A DNA stretch of 64,000 nucleotides, from the NCBI GenBank assembly GCA_030412805.1, contig JASJFJ010000003.1, positions 6,262,001 to 6,326,000 on the forward strand, written 5' to 3'. The notes beneath the pieces were generated by a model. The model was not told the DNA's origin and ran no database searches. It saw only the letters and a program-made list of their open reading frames with translations. Of the stretch, positions 32,778 to 44,914 are shown piece by piece (position 1 is the stretch's first letter; each line of letters starts with the position of its first letter). This DNA is from Westerdykella aurantiaca. Its lineage: Eukaryota > Ascomycota > Dothideomycetes > Pleosporales > Sporormiaceae. Both the position numbers and the translations under genes were made by a program.

Positions 32778-33898
32778 CATGGTGCAACTGGTCCCATGGG
32801 ATTTGAACGAATCGCTATATTCAACAACCTGTGAGCGACGTTGTCCAGGAGCTCCTGAACTGTGAGACATTACATCTGCATATTCGTAATTGTACCCTTG
32901 GGAATGTTAGCATGCACATGACAAGTCGTGACCGAACCATATGTATCATCTTTGGCTGACAGATCCGCAATGACCACTTGTAGGGCGGCGATGTGCTAAT
33001 CAATCGTGAGAGGCCAGTCGGTGTTGGTGGATGATTCCTGAACGGCCATGTTCAAGATCACAGCGTATAAAACGTCTCGGCATGTCCGGGAGCAACCATC
33101 TGCTATAACGTGTGGCACAGATTGTTCCCCTTTGCGGTGCCTTTCTTGACAAATAAAAAGAGAAAGAAAAGAAAAATCCTAATTCGCGACGTTGCTCTTG
33201 GTAGGACGAATCATGCCAAGACTCTCTTGTGCGGATATTGCTACTGGTCAGAAATACTGATCTAATCAGACATTTCGCCTATTGGAAATAGAGGGAATGA
33301 TCTCGACGGAAGTGAAAAACTGGACGTTGAACGGGGTGGCGCCGAACGGTTGCTACCGAGGTAGTGGTGAATGGATAAGTCACGTGCATTGCCATGCACG
33401 AAGGAAAAGCTCAAATGCAAAATGGGATGGTGAACATCTAATAAGGAAAGAAGAAATAATGATGGAAGAAGCAATACTTTTCGATGCATGCGATAGGGTT
33501 CTTTACATGGATCCCGAGGTTCATTAAAGCTCACGTGCCGAATTCAGATTTGATGAACTTCAGGAATCCATTCCACGCGATCCCAATTACTGTTACATCC
33601 AGAACAATAACCTATAGGGGAACCCGTGATAGCGTAGGAGGAGGTGATAAGTCGATGACTGAAGTGTTGGTGAACGAAGCATCCGTGGATGTTTGCTATG
33701 TCCTCCAGTCTCGGACGGCTCGGGATACGTTCGGTTAAATGACGTTTATCGATTAGCATCCGGCGCTGTCCGGAGCCGAAGCCAGAGCTCTGGAAAAGAG
33801 CTATCTCCAACTAGCCCACTTCAAACATACCTCCCCCATAACACGAGTTCTTCACCGACCTTGCTGGGGATTGCATCCTTGCTTCTCTATTATGAAGC
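32778..33898. other. 1.1-kb intergenic region
   Basis: 3' flank of the hydrolase and promoter of the N-acetylglutamate synthase gene. Short frames overlap on both strands without domains. Confidence 0.45.
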
Positions 33899-36205
33899 AT
33901 GAGCATCCGCCAGACCGCCCAATGTCGGCGCCTGGGAACGCTCAAAGACAAAGTGAGTACCCTGCTATTCTTTTGACTCACAATGCAAGGCCCCGCCTAC
34001 GTGGTCCCGGATGGTACAACATTGGCTTACCGGAAGTGAATCCAGACATTCTTCAGGTACGGTAGCATATGCCACGGAAGCGAGACTCCAAGATTTTCTT
34101 CTACGGAAGCACTATACCATACTTCACGACGAAGCTCGGTCAAAGAAAGGCAGCGTGCCGAACGAGAACAATTGATTAAGTCCCTGAAAGAATCGCCTGG
34201 GAAACGCGATGCCAGGAACTTCCTCAAGCATTTTGATACGCCGAAGAAGGTTCACAGGCCGGCTGCCGTGGAACAGGATCGCGCTGTGCGGGATGCGGTA
34301 GAGAGAGCACGTCACAATGAATGGCGTCTCACTAAGACGGGCGTAAACCTGGGGAATCTATACGAGCCAACGAAGGCTATACAGGACAGTCCGGTATTCT
34401 CGCAACAACCGCTGCCTGAGAGACGTGTTGCGGAGACTGTGGAACCCCTACATATCGCATTGGTCAAGCTACGGCAACCGCAGGTGCTTGACGATGAGAC
34501 TCTGAGAGACCTCGCCTTGACTTTGAGTCAGATGGCGCGTCTGGGCTTGAACATTGCTGTAGTAGTTGACTGCGACGATAATGTGGCCCCAGATACACTG
34601 GACCTCAGTCCCGCTTGGGAAGAACTGGTTCGTAGCCAATCAGCTCGCATCGTTGATGCTTTGGAAGAGTTCAACGAACCAGGCGCATTTGAGGTGGAAC
34701 ATGCATTGATGATATCGGAGTTGGGCAGCGAAATTCCGAGCACTGTTCACACTAGGGGAGAGGTGGAGGTTAAGCACAGCCACCTCATCGTTCCTCCGAT
34801 CGAAGATGGCATTGTACCTGTTGTTCCGCCTTGGGCTTATAATTCGGGGTTGAAGAAAGTCAGAGTTCGATCGGATGATGTGGTACTGGCGCTGACCCGT
34901 GAGTTTGCGGGTCTCACCAAGCGTTTTGTAAAGACGGAGGACACGGAAGAGGGTTGGCTTGCGGAATCTAAATCTCTCGAAGAAGGCCTGCTGCTGGACC
35001 GAATCATTGTGCTCGATCCTCTCGGAGGGTTGCCATCCGAGAACCGCGTTGATGGAGCCCATGTATTCGTGAATCTGGAAGCCGAATACCAGGACGTGAA
35101 GAAAGAGTTGGAACAGCGACCTTCGACGACGCATTTGAAAGACTCCCTTCCAGCAGTGGAAGGATCGCTGGGAAGCAGTAATCCCTTCTCGGCATTTGCT
35201 GAAAGAGAGCTAGCGCCTTTGCCTAGTTCTGCTACGCAGAGGATCGAGGCATCATCAGGTTCTAACCGACACATCAAGAATCTTGAAGTGGTGCAGAAGG
35301 CTCTTAAGTTGCTCCCTCCTTCTTCATCAGCGCTCATCATCACCCCGGCCGAGGCAGCTATCTCATCTCAAGTTCAGTTCATGCCCGGATCCACCACGGG
35401 CGTGCGGACGCGACGCTCCAAGAACCCCTTAATTCACAATCTCCTAACTGATAAGCCGATGATCTCCTCGTCGCTCCCAGCGCCTCTTGTTAACCGTCCC
35501 ACTGCCTCTACCGCTCCGAACCCGGCCACCTTTCTCAAGAAGGGTATTCCTGTCACGTTGATACCTGACCCTCGTCTGACTGGGGGTTGGCAACCGCCCT
35601 CTCCTGCAAACCCTAGTATTGAGCTAGAGAACGATCCACGAATCAATTTCCCCAGGCTCGTCGAGCTCATCGAAGACTCCTTTAGAAGAAAGTTAGATGC
35701 TCGCCATTACCTGGATCGTATCCGAGGCAGGGTAGCAGGCCTGATTGTCGCAGGCGACTACGAAGGCGGAGCCATCTGCACGTGGGAGACACATCCCGAT
35801 GTGAAGACAGCGCCGCCCGCAGACTCTCCGTTGTGGGTTCCATATCTCGACAAGTTTGCCGTCCTCACCAGTTCTCAGGGATCCGGTGGTGTTGCTGATA
35901 TCGTATGGGGGGCTTTGACACGTTCATGTTTCCCGGATGGGCTTGTATGGCGTAGCAGGACCAGTAATCCCGTCAACAAATGGTACTTTGAAAGAGCGGT
36001 TGGGATGTGTAACTTGCCGGGCGGACAGTGGACTATGTTTTGGACCACTGAGGGAGTTGTAGAAGAGTGGGGAGAGAAAAAGGCGGAAAAGATGACAAAC
36101 GCTGGTGATGTAATGGGGATGAACGAGATGACTAGATGGGACTCCTATGTCGGTGTCTGTGGAGGCGTGACCCCGAGCTGGGCTGACAACAAGAAGCCCG
36201 ATTAG
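33899..36205 (+). CDS. ARG2: mitochondrial N-acetylglutamate synthase
   Basis: Proposed exons 33899-33952 and 34046-36205, intron 93 nt (GTGAGT to ATCCAG), 737 residues. Acetylates glutamate from acetyl-CoA, the first step of arginine (ornithine) synthesis in the mitochondrial matrix, and is normally feedback-inhibited by arginine. Exon 1 encodes MSIRQTAQCRRLGTLKDK, an Arg-rich presequence, and exon 2 continues Ser/Arg-rich, as mitochondrial import signals do. The body has the divergent amino-acid-kinase fold with LDRIIVLDPLGGLPS. The C-terminal NAT domain follows: YLDKFAVLTSSQGSGGVADI, then RSRTSNPVNKWYFERA and VGMCNLPGGQWTMFW. Length and motifs match fungal Arg2. The exon 1 choice rests on frame, splice consensus and targeting character. 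Confidence 0.9.
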
Positions 36206-37064
36206 TCGACATGCGAGATCAGATAAATCGATCAGCAATGCTACAAGGCATCTTGCTCCGATACCTCGAACAATATCCGACTGATACGTTTGAGCCTCTG
36301 AGACTAGTGAAGCCACAACTCGCCTAAACCTGAAAGACGAAGTCACAACGGACAATTCGTCTTGCCATCGCCACTTTATTTCAAACTACCAAGAGCCATT
36401 CATGCAAACAGAGTAAAGGCCTTGTACACTATCTGGTCAGTTGCTTCTTCTCTGTGAGGCCCCGTCTCGCATTGTTCCTTCTCGTTAACCTCATGCTCCA
36501 CGCCAAGCCGCCAAGCCAATTGGGACAACACGGTGGGTCAAACACGTTCCATGTTCCATCAACCCTTAGCAATTAAATATGGGGGTTAAAACATCACTAT
36601 TTCTCTTGACGGTGCCTACTCCCGCCTTCTGGTCGTCTCTACAGAACTAACGGTGCCGTCTAACCCGAGGAAGTGTTTGAACACGCCATACCTGTCGGCT
36701 CGACTTGTCTGCCACGGACGATATGAAGGTCCAAGTCTTGCCGCACAATACCCCCTACAGGTGTTTCCTGTGGCTGTAACCTCCGTAGAGTGTCGCGGAT
36801 CCTTTTAACATCTCCGAAGAGAAAACTTGAGCGCAGTCAGGTGAGTATGTAGGACAGGCATCTCAGCATATATAGAGAAAGATGCCAGCCTCACAATTCA
36901 TCTTCTATCGCTCGGGTCCCTATTCTTACCGCGTTCGTTGCTTTTGACTTGTCTCCTTTCTCATACCAGCTTGACGCTGCTTCCCTTCTGTACTACAGCA
37001 GGACTGTCTACATTCTTACCCACTCTTCTCTACTGTCCACTCATTCCATTTCACCACAATTACC
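36206..37064. other. intergenic, promoter of small secreted protein gene
   Basis: A TATATATAG-like element lies near 36865-36875, about 190 nt upstream of the next ATG. No gene recognised. Confidence 0.45.
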
Positions 37065-37859
37065 ATGCACGCTCCAGTCCTCCTGCTCGCCCTTGTGGCT
37101 GTCGCCACCTCCCTCCCTACAACCTCCAAGCGCTCCCTTGACGTCCGTCAAAGCAGTTCAGTCCTCGCAGACACAACCTTTAATGCCATCAGCATCTCTG
37201 GGGGCGTCGCTGGTAATGCTGAACAAAGAGCCCTTGCCGTCTTCTCCGCACTAGACCTTAGCAACCTCGCCAACATTGATCCTGCGGACTTGAAATTCTT
37301 GGCCGAGGTTAACAATGTAGCGAACGATGCAGAGACGCAGGCCTTCAACCCGGCTATTGAGGCCGCGACAGGAACTGCGAAGGAGAGCCTACAGGTATGT
37401 GTACCTCTCCGGTTTATGGATCTTTAGATTCATGAGCAGCTGCTGACATGTATTTAGGCTGGCAAAATTGCAAACAAAGTGCTCAAACTGACGGCCACAA
37501 AACTCCAACTTGAAGCGAAACAAGCTCAGGGAGAGGACGTGAGCGCCAAACTGGCCGCGGAGTTGAAGAAGCTGAATAATAATATTGCGACTGATAAGAA
37601 GAATGCCGGGTTGGCGACTACGAATGTAGCGTTTGATGCCGTGATCAGTGGAGGTGGTAACAAGAGGAGAAGTCTGGCGGAGGTGTTGGAGGGCGAGGGA
37701 AATAAGGAGATCGAGAAGAGGCAGAAGCAGAGGGGTGGGAATAGGAATGGCAACAACACTGACAGCGATGGGGAGGGTGACTTGACTGACGGGGATTTGT
37801 CGGATGGTGGTTTGAGTGATGGGGGTGTGACCGATGGCGACCTTTCCGATGATGATTAG
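37065..37859 (+). CDS. small secreted protein with Kex2 site and acidic repeat tail
   Basis: Two exons, 37065-37394 and 37458-37859, intron 63 nt (GTATGT to TATTTAG); 243 residues. The N-terminus is a signal peptide (MHAPVLLLALVAVATSLP) followed by a short propeptide ending KR, then SLDVR. The core (FNAISISGGVAGNAEQRALA, AETQAFNPAIEAA, KIANKVLKLTATKLQLEA) matches a common but uncharacterised family of small secreted fungal proteins. The C-terminus is unusual: basic and Asn-rich (EKRQKQRGGNRNGNN) and then a tandem acidic repeat of the type DGDLSDGG-LSDGG ending in DDD. It has no cysteine, so it is not a classical Cys-rich effector. Cell-wall or interaction roles are guesses. Confidence 0.75.
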
Positions 37860-38276
37860 ATGTTCGTTAGTGGGATGGGATAAAGTCGTGGGTGGGGGGA
37901 TGTCGACAGAAGTAACAAGGAATGAGAGCCTGGCATGGAAGGGGAAATTAGAACTTCATAAGTCACATCTGATGGGGGTAGGGCAGAGATAAATCAATAA
38001 AACCGAGCCGGAAGACCGCAAAACCAACATCACATGTATGAAACGTTTAGCGAGTAGATTGCGATGATGAGAATAGATTGATATTTATGATTAAAAGAAC
38101 GATGCCCACCAAGGTGCGTGGTCAGACAACCATTCGTTTGCTAAGGCAAAGGAACCAAAAAAGAGCGAAGAAATATTGTGGGAAGGAAAAATAAGGCATC
38201 ACTCCCATGAATGACGGCATTTGATAAGGGCCTGTGTGTGATCCAAGGGGAGAGAACTGATGTGGAAATCAACCAC
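37860..38276. other. intergenic between convergent genes
   Basis: Between the 3' ends of the secreted-protein and DnaJ genes. Nothing recognised. Confidence 0.5.
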
Positions 38277-39479
38277 TCATTCATTCCCGTCCTCCAAATC
38301 ATCCTCCCAAGATTCTGGCACATCCTCAAGAGCGGCTGGCTTCTTCTTCTTCTTCTTCTTATTTTCGATCTGCGCAATTGTGGTCCGCTTCTCTGCCTCA
38401 ATCTTCGCTTCGGCGAACAACCTGCGAGAAGAGGCGCCCTCGCCAGTGACGCTTCCATAGTCTACCTCCGTACCATATTCCCGGGCCTCATTCTCTGCAA
38501 TAGCAAGGTTCCGCTCCATCTCGTGCGCCAACCTTAACTCATAGAGGCGATCAATAGCGGATTGGAGGCGAGCTTCGGTGGCCCTGCGTGCTGCGGCTTT
38601 GAGCTGCTTATGTTTTCCAGACGTGGGATTCGCCGCGTCTCGATCCTCGACGGCTTGGGCCTGGCGCTGGAAAAGCTCGAGTTCTTTGATCATACTGGAG
38701 AGGCACTGATCATTGCGTGCGTTGAGGCGGGAGGTGTGCTTGTTGGGAAGATCATCACGCCAGGTTCCAGTAGGAAGCTGATAGCCCGAGTCCTTGGGAT
38801 CCGTATGGACGAACCGGGCATCTGGGAGAAAGTCATCCTCCCCTTCGTTCTCCTTTTTAAGGTCACTGTCTTGGAACAAGTTATCATCGTCTTCCACGGT
38901 AGCCCTGTTTGCATCCTCCTTCTCACGCTTCTTCTCCAGATAGAAGAGGTGAGCACGGTGCTCGCGCTCATTCAGGCCAGACAGCTCTCGCTCAGTGGCA
39001 TGACGCTCAATCTCCTCGCGGCGCCAGGCCTCGTGCGCCTCGTGCGCAGCCTGGTATTCCTTGTTGAGTAGGTGACGCTCACCGTCAGTCATGCGGAGGC
39101 GAGAATTGCGATGCGCCTTCTTGGAAGCCTTCGCCCACGCGCGCAGTTCTTCGGGGTCAGTTTCGGATACTCGATCCCACCAGGCCACGCCTTGCATTGG
39201 TACCGCGAGGATTTCTGCCTCCTCGTAGGCATTGTATTCCCAATCCACCGCTTCCTCCGGGTGTGTCAAAAGACGAAGACAAGCCTCGTGGGCCGCGCTC
39301 AATTCCTGGAAGCGAGCAGTCGCATGTTCACGAACTTTATCAGTCGAAGATGAGAATTTGTCGGGATGCCAGATGAGAGCGAGGGTGCGATAGGCGCTAC
39401 GGATTCCGGCCTCGGTCGCCGTGGGAGGGATACCTAGACAGGCATGGGGAGAGCGGAAGTTGGATTTGATCGAGGGCAT
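38277..39479 (-). CDS. DnaJ (Hsp40) domain protein
   Basis: Single exon, 400 residues from the ATG at 39479; upstream in-frame codons exist but the J domain sits right after this Met. Residues about 12-75 form a J domain (CLGIPPTATEAGIRSAYRTL, with HPD in LIWHPDKF) that stimulates Hsp70 ATPase. There is no Gly/Phe region or zinc finger, so it is a type III J protein. The rest is highly charged and helical (REEIERHATERELSG, YLEKKREKEDANRA), probably coiled coil, with a poly-Lys run (NKKKKKKK) and an acidic end. The Lys run could serve as a nuclear signal. The client or complex is unknown. Confidence 0.85.
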   Translation of the reverse strand: MPSIKSNFRSPHACLGIPPTATEAGIRSAYRTLALIWHPDKFSSSTDKVREHATARFQELSAAHEACLRLLTHPEEAVDWEYNAYEEAEILAVPMQGVAWWDRVSETDPEELRAWAKASKKAHRNSRLRMTDGERHLLNKEYQAAHEAHEAWRREEIERHATERELSGLNEREHRAHLFYLEKKREKEDANRATVEDDDNLFQDSDLKKENEGEDDFLPDARFVHTDPKDSGYQLPTGTWRDDLPNKHTSRLNARNDQCLSSMIKELELFQRQAQAVEDRDAANPTSGKHKQLKAAARRATEARLQSAIDRLYELRLAHEMERNLAIAENEAREYGTEVDYGSVTGEGASSRRLFAEAKIEAEKRTTIAQIENKKKKKKKPAALEDVPESWEDDLEDGNE

Positions 39480-39929
39480 TTTGAAATGAAACGATAGAAA
39501 AGTTCGGTTAATATAGTTGGAGTGCAAAGCTGAAAATCGCTGGTGTTGGTTCGGTATTTGTGGAGAGAGGGAACTGGGTAAGAGCAACGGGCGTGCTTGC
39601 CTAGTAATATATATGTGACTGATGCACAATGATGAAGTTCGTCAGGCTGTCAATGAAAGTCTGTGTATATAAGGTTCAGAGGCTTTGTTTCTTTCGAAGG
39701 GACTGTGTTGTTGATCTTAGCAACCCTTGAATGCGGCCACTTTGCCTCTGATGCATTTGCTGGTAGATCTTTGATCTGTTAGCCACGTCTGCAAGTATCG
39801 AGCACTGACCGTGAATTCTTTTTTCTTTATTCCAAAGATATGGGCATCTGGGTAGACGTCTTGCGACACTGGTAAGCTGCAACATTTGCAGTGATCCCCC
39901 AAACAAGACAAACAATGCAAGACGGAGTT
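39480..39929. other. intergenic, no gene seen
   Basis: DnaJ gene promoter and 3' flank of the GH5 gene, both on the minus strand. Confidence 0.5.
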
Positions 39930-41464
39930 TCAGCCATGATTTCCTTTGATCCACTCTTTTATGTCCTTCTGCTGCTGCGCCACGACGTTCATCGCCTCAT
40001 CGGTATCATATAAATCGTACCAACCGGGACTCTCGTGTGGAGGATCTCCTGCCCAGACCATGCCAAAATCATTGACATATTGTGTTTCCGGTCTCCAAAT
40101 CCCACCATACGCCCATGGGCAGCTGCCCACATAGGCGCCGCCACTTTTGAAGCTTTCCATCACTGCTTCAATGATAGTCTGAAGAATTCGGTCAGTTTCT
40201 GTTCTCCAGCGATGCCTCTCATACGTACCTTGAAGTAAGCATCCTTATGAGTAGTGTTAGCGCCACTCAAATAAGGGTATTCTTTATCCTTGTTCTCCCA
40301 ATTGTCCCTTGCCATTCCAAACTCTTCCAGAAATATCGGTTTCCCTACATCCACTGCCCACTGGCTTGTCTCGTTCACAAAGGTCACGGCAAAGTCCTGC
40401 GCCTGTTTGAGGTTCGCCTCGCTGGGATCGTACATGTCATAAATGCCCCAGTTTTGCACCCAACAATGGGCTGTAGCATAGTCCACAGTAGATACGTTGT
40501 GCACCTTCTTGAAATAATATTCTCCCTGCTTACTCTCGAATCCAACACTGATCAGTTGCTTGGGAGCTAATGACCGAATGTATCTTGAAATGCGCTCAAC
40601 CCATTGAAACAGTAGGTCATCTGCGTTCGGCTTCAAATACATCTGGAGAGGTCCTTCGTAACCGAGTGCCGTGGCGACCTGTGGCTCGTTGGCGAGTTGC
40701 CATGTCATGATCGTTGCATCTTCGGTGTACAGGCGCCCGTTAACCGTGTTCCTGCGTGTCATGACTGTCTTGATATGATCTTTATACCACTCCTCCGCTT
40801 GACCGCCATTGTATATCCGGTTTGCGAAGTCAGTAAACTCGTTATACGGCGCAGCATCAATGCCCTGAACTGTATAGCTTCCCCAACCTGTCCTCGGCTC
40901 CTTGCGTTGAGGAGGCGCGCTCAGATTCCAGGACGAAGGATAAGGAATTGGCGTGTTCTTGTGCGCCCAAGAAACGAACTGTGCAAACCCTCCCGACCAC
41001 TGCCATTCATTCCCAAGGGTCATGGTCGCACGCATACCACGTTTTGACATCTCGTCCAAACAGATGTCGAGTCCAACGAATATCTTTTCGTTGTACTGCC
41101 CTGGTGCCTCGAGTAGGGGTGGATGCATGCGAAAGGGTTGTGGAGTAGGGGCACCTTCCGAAGCAGCCATTATGCGAAGGTGATTGACGCCTTTGGCGGC
41201 CATTTGATCAAGCTCGGCGATAAGTCGTGTGTAGTTGCCACCCTGAGACGCCTCAGCAGCCAGGTTCATGCACGCCCAGTAGTTGAGTCCTGTGAGGTAA
41301 TGGAGGCCTGATGAGTCTTTCAGACGAAGACCGTCGATGTAGACGAAGTCGTTCGCATCAATGCCATTTGCGACCTTTGTGTCTGGTTTCTGTGGAAAGG
41401 CTTTTGCTGCCAGCGAGACTCCAAACAGCGGCAGTAGCGATAGTATGGAGCGAAGTATCGCCAT
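39930..41464 (-). CDS. secreted GH5-family glycoside hydrolase, mannanase-like
   Basis: Two exons, 41464-40229 and 40178-39930, intron 50 nt (GTACGT to TTCAG); 494 residues. A signal peptide (MAILRSILSLLPLFGVSLA) is followed by a TIM-barrel enzyme: FVYIDGLRLKDSSGLHYLTG, GLNYWACMNL, GVNHLRIMAASEG. The acid/base glutamate is in TWQLANEPQ and the nucleophile in PIFLEEFGMARDN, giving the GH5 NEP and EFG pattern. The last exon carries GSCPWAYGGIW and a C-terminal helix. The family includes endo-beta-1,4-mannanases that degrade plant mannan; the exact specificity is not provable by eye. N-glycosylation sites agree with secretion. It fits the plant-material-degrading set with the feruloyl esterase next door. 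Confidence 0.88.
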
Positions 41465-43258
41465 TGTGTGGACACACCTACCGATTCAACTCGGCTCAAC
41501 TGACGAAGAGCAATTGTCAAGAGAGGCTTTGTATTTTGTATTGCGGCGGACAATTCTTTAGTTGCACTTACCGGGTAAGCTACACGGAGCTTCCTTTTTG
41601 AGTAATGCAGGGACAGGGAACTTAGATTGAAAATGCGTTCGAGGTGGGGCAACCATACGGTACACACCCGAAAGGACACACGCCTCTATAATTCCGCAAA
41701 GCTCTTGTTCCTCGCCATTATTCTGTATCTAAAAGCTTATCGCACTTGAAAATTTCAAAGTCTCCGAAAGAAGCGTTTGTGTTCCCTAACTGGCAGCAGC
41801 TATCGTTCCACATCGCCGCTTCTCATTATATTCAAAACCAGGTTGGAATCAAAACATCTGGTGAGTTCAGTGGGTCGTGTCGCTTCCGCGGGGAAATAGA
41901 GTGCGCGAATCATTTGAGAATGCTGGCCATGCAATCCTTGCAGTTATCCTGCAAAACCAGTTTTAAGCTCTGTGCCTGACTTATATCTCCGTTTAGGTCA
42001 AGCATGAAAAAAGGCCTGACTAATTCATCCACTCTCTCTTTTTGATTCCCAGCCGCGCTCTTACACTCATCCGCCACAACTACACAGACACTATAAGCGG
42101 AACACCAATAAGCATTGCGGCAACCTATCTCACTGGGGCCTCACTATCTTTGACCAAACTAGAGGTCATTGTTAAGTAGGGAGAAACGGCAGATCACATT
42201 ATGCATCTTTCTGTCGAAAGTGAAACCGGACACGGTCTGTGGAAATCATCGATGTCTTGGTCTATTATGAGTCGGGATCTAGGTCTTGGGGAGGCCCTAT
42301 GCCTACCAGTAATTCGCATCAACCGAAAATGGTACTTGTTACCTGCACCAAGCCATGTGGGTCGATGTGCGATTGTTGCGCGAAGCGTTGGGCCGTCTAT
42401 AAACGCCACGCCGATGTTTCCTAATATTACCTGATGGAATGGAACCAGTTGAACCGCTTTTCAAGGATTAATACGCCCGCCGTAGACCGTCACATGGTTC
42501 TCATGGGACATCGTGAAATAGTATCATGGGACCCGATCACAAAAAATTCTAAGAGCAGTACTTATATCTCCGCAAAGCATGGGGCAGCTTGAACTTGGTG
42601 AAAGCTCGTCACACAACAGCGATACAACGACACTTCACACAGTTCAATGAGTTCATGACAGAGAATGGATACGAATTGAAGCGTCTTGGAAGCAATCCTA
42701 CTGGAACTGGAATCGTCATACCGATTGAGGACCGCGTCGTCGATGGATTCCCGCTTACTTCCGAACCGTGCATAGGTACGCCCCATAATTCTTAGGATTG
42801 AGTCCAGGCAGCAGCGTCGAGGTGGATTTCCCGAGTACACGACCGCTTTTGACGTCCACCACGACTTGTCCGCGGGATAAAACGCGCCCGGCCCACAGGA
42901 CAAAGCAACGGTACACTGTGGGTTGTGCAACACACCCAGCCAATCAGCATCAACAGGGAGAGCTGACCGGATGATTTGGCCTATGGTTTTGGAAGCTTGA
43001 ACTTCGGCTACCCCTAGTGCTGGTTGTAATATCAATCTCTGCCTAAACGACTGAATACAATGCGAGCACATAATAATCTAACAACTTGCGCATTATCCCG
43101 CTCTTGGTCACCGAGTAAACGAGGTATGTGAAATGACCGAGAACCAGAATAAGCAAAGGTTTCTTTACTGATGGAATATAAGTAGTAGTCCGATCATCCC
43201 CTCAGAAGCATCATTGTTGTGGGAAACCCATCATTCGCACTTTCGCAAGGCCACAATA
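41465..43258. other. 1.8-kb intergenic region between divergent hydrolase genes
   Basis: Shared upstream region of the GH5 gene (-) and the feruloyl esterase gene (+). Frames at 42201-42795 (+) and 42562-43071 (-) were inspected; neither shows a family motif or convincing splicing. Confidence 0.45.
43175..43182 (+). promoter_or_regulatory. putative TATA box of feruloyl esterase gene
   Basis: AATATAAG about 80 nt upstream of the ATG at 43259. Confidence 0.35.
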
Positions 43259-44914
43259 ATGTATTCCCGTATGCTCCTTCCCTTCATATTTTCATTGCTA
43301 TTACAGCACACGCATGGCAGTCACCAATCCGATTTCTCCACCCGCTGTGCATCCTTGCCCCAAGCTCTTAACCTACAAGACTACCCCGGCACCACCATCA
43401 CGATTGCCAAATACCTTCCCGCAAACTCTACCATCGACCATACCGCTGAAGGCCTTAATTCAACATGTGCCGGATACTTCGACGCGCCGCCTCTTCCGGT
43501 TGACATATGTCGCGTACAGCTTCGCGTCCCGACTTCCAACACCAGCCGTGTGATCATGGAAGCCTGGCTTCCAGAAGGGTGGTCCGGCAGGTTTCTCTCG
43601 ACAGGGAATTCAGGAGGGGCGGGATGCATCCAGTACACGGACATTGCGTACGCAACGAAATACGGTTTCGCTGCCGTCGGGACCGACAACGGCCATCCGG
43701 GGCCTTCCTCGGGCTGGTTCTACCATCAACCTGAGATATTGAAAGATTTCGTTTGGAGAGCGCTGTACACGGGTGTCGTGGTGGGGAAAGAGGTCACCAA
43801 GCAATTCTATGGAAAGAAGCACACAAAATCGTACTATTTTGGGTGCTCGACGGGCGGACGACAGGGTTTCAAAGCGGTACAGGATTACCCGGAATTATTT
43901 GATGGCGTAATTTCTGGAGCGCCAGGGATCGAGTTTACCGGGTTGCTGGGATGGGCGACCGCGATGTGGGCGACAGTGTGGAATCCGGATAGCGAGGACT
44001 ATATTTCAGAACAGGATTGGCAGAAAATAACGGACCTTGTGGTAGGCCAGTGTGATGGTTTGGATGGCGCGAAGGATGGGATCATCGAAGCGACGCAGAA
44101 TTGCACGCCTGATTTATCGAGCCTGCAATGCAAAGACGACAATCGAACAGAGGGGTGCCTCTCGAAAGTACAATTTGAAGGCCTGATGAGAGCTTATAGC
44201 CCGTTGGTTGACCGAGGCGACATCAGACATCCGGGGTTGACACCAGGCACCGAGGCGGTTACTCACGCTGGATGGAATGAATCCAACAATCGAGCTCTCC
44301 TCGGTGAGTGGATTCGGTTCGTGGTGAAAGAGAACGAGCATTACAAGGTGGTTCCCACTGTACAAGACGCGGTGGGCACGCTACGGACCAATCCGTTCAA
44401 TCTCCGCACGTTCGAAACCGATCTCTCCAGATTTCGCAAGCGGGGCGGGAAGGTGCTGCATTGGCATGGTCAGGTTGATCAGCTGCTTTCAATAGAGGCC
44501 TCAGATCGCTACTACGACCTTGTTGCAAAGCGTATGGAAGTTAATACCGACGAGTTAGACGACTTCTATCGTTACTTCCGCATTGCGGGTATGGGGCATT
44601 GTGGAGGAGGTTCTGGAGCATGGGTTATCGGGCAGGGCTGGGGTTTATCTGCCAGTGATCGTCCTGACGACAATGTGCTTCTTAGTATTGTGGATTGGGT
44701 TGAGAAAGGAAGAGCCCCTGGGTTCTTAAGAGGGACGAAATGGTTGAATGATGACCCAAAAAAGGGCATTGCATTGACAAGGAAGCATTGCAAGTACCCA
44801 GAGGTGAACAAGTATTTTGGAAAAGGTAATGGAACGGATGAGGATGGGTGGCGATGTGTGAATAACGTTTATGGTCCACCCGAACGGAAGGAATTAATGA
44901 GGACTCGATTATAA
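43259..44914 (+). CDS. secreted tannase/feruloyl esterase family protein
   Basis: Single exon, 551 residues from the ATG at 43259. A signal peptide (MYSRMLLPFIFSLLLQHTHG) precedes a tannase-family esterase. The nucleophile motif is GCSTGGRQGF; the acid is in HWHGQVDQLLS and the base in RIAGMGHCGGGSGAW. The CS-D-HC layout, in which two cysteines bridge the catalytic serine and histidine regions, is typical of this family. The calcium-binding-like segment CDGLDGAKDGIIEA is present. Members release ferulic or gallic acid from plant cell-wall polysaccharides or tannins (FaeB or tannase). Which one cannot be decided here. Several N-glycosylation sites support secretion. Confidence 0.92.
   Translation: MYSRMLLPFIFSLLLQHTHGSHQSDFSTRCASLPQALNLQDYPGTTITIAKYLPANSTIDHTAEGLNSTCAGYFDAPPLPVDICRVQLRVPTSNTSRVIMEAWLPEGWSGRFLSTGNSGGAGCIQYTDIAYATKYGFAAVGTDNGHPGPSSGWFYHQPEILKDFVWRALYTGVVVGKEVTKQFYGKKHTKSYYFGCSTGGRQGFKAVQDYPELFDGVISGAPGIEFTGLLGWATAMWATVWNPDSEDYISEQDWQKITDLVVGQCDGLDGAKDGIIEATQNCTPDLSSLQCKDDNRTEGCLSKVQFEGLMRAYSPLVDRGDIRHPGLTPGTEAVTHAGWNESNNRALLGEWIRFVVKENEHYKVVPTVQDAVGTLRTNPFNLRTFETDLSRFRKRGGKVLHWHGQVDQLLSIEASDRYYDLVAKRMEVNTDELDDFYRYFRIAGMGHCGGGSGAWVIGQGWGLSASDRPDDNVLLSIVDWVEKGRAPGFLRGTKWLNDDPKKGIALTRKHCKYPEVNKYFGKGNGTDEDGWRCVNNVYGPPERKELMRTRL

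Noticed and set aside
32795..32820. TTCAAATCCCAT on the minus strand, resembling a tRNA B box
   Set aside because: The flanking bases cannot pair as a T stem and no cloverleaf could be drawn.
38340..38366. CTT trinucleotide run as a microsatellite feature
   Set aside because: It encodes the poly-Lys run of the DnaJ protein, so it is explained by the coding sequence.
42562..43071. 169-codon minus-strand frame and an overlapping plus-strand frame
   Set aside because: No domain, conflicting frames and no consistent splice sites; treated as chance open frames in the divergent promoter region.
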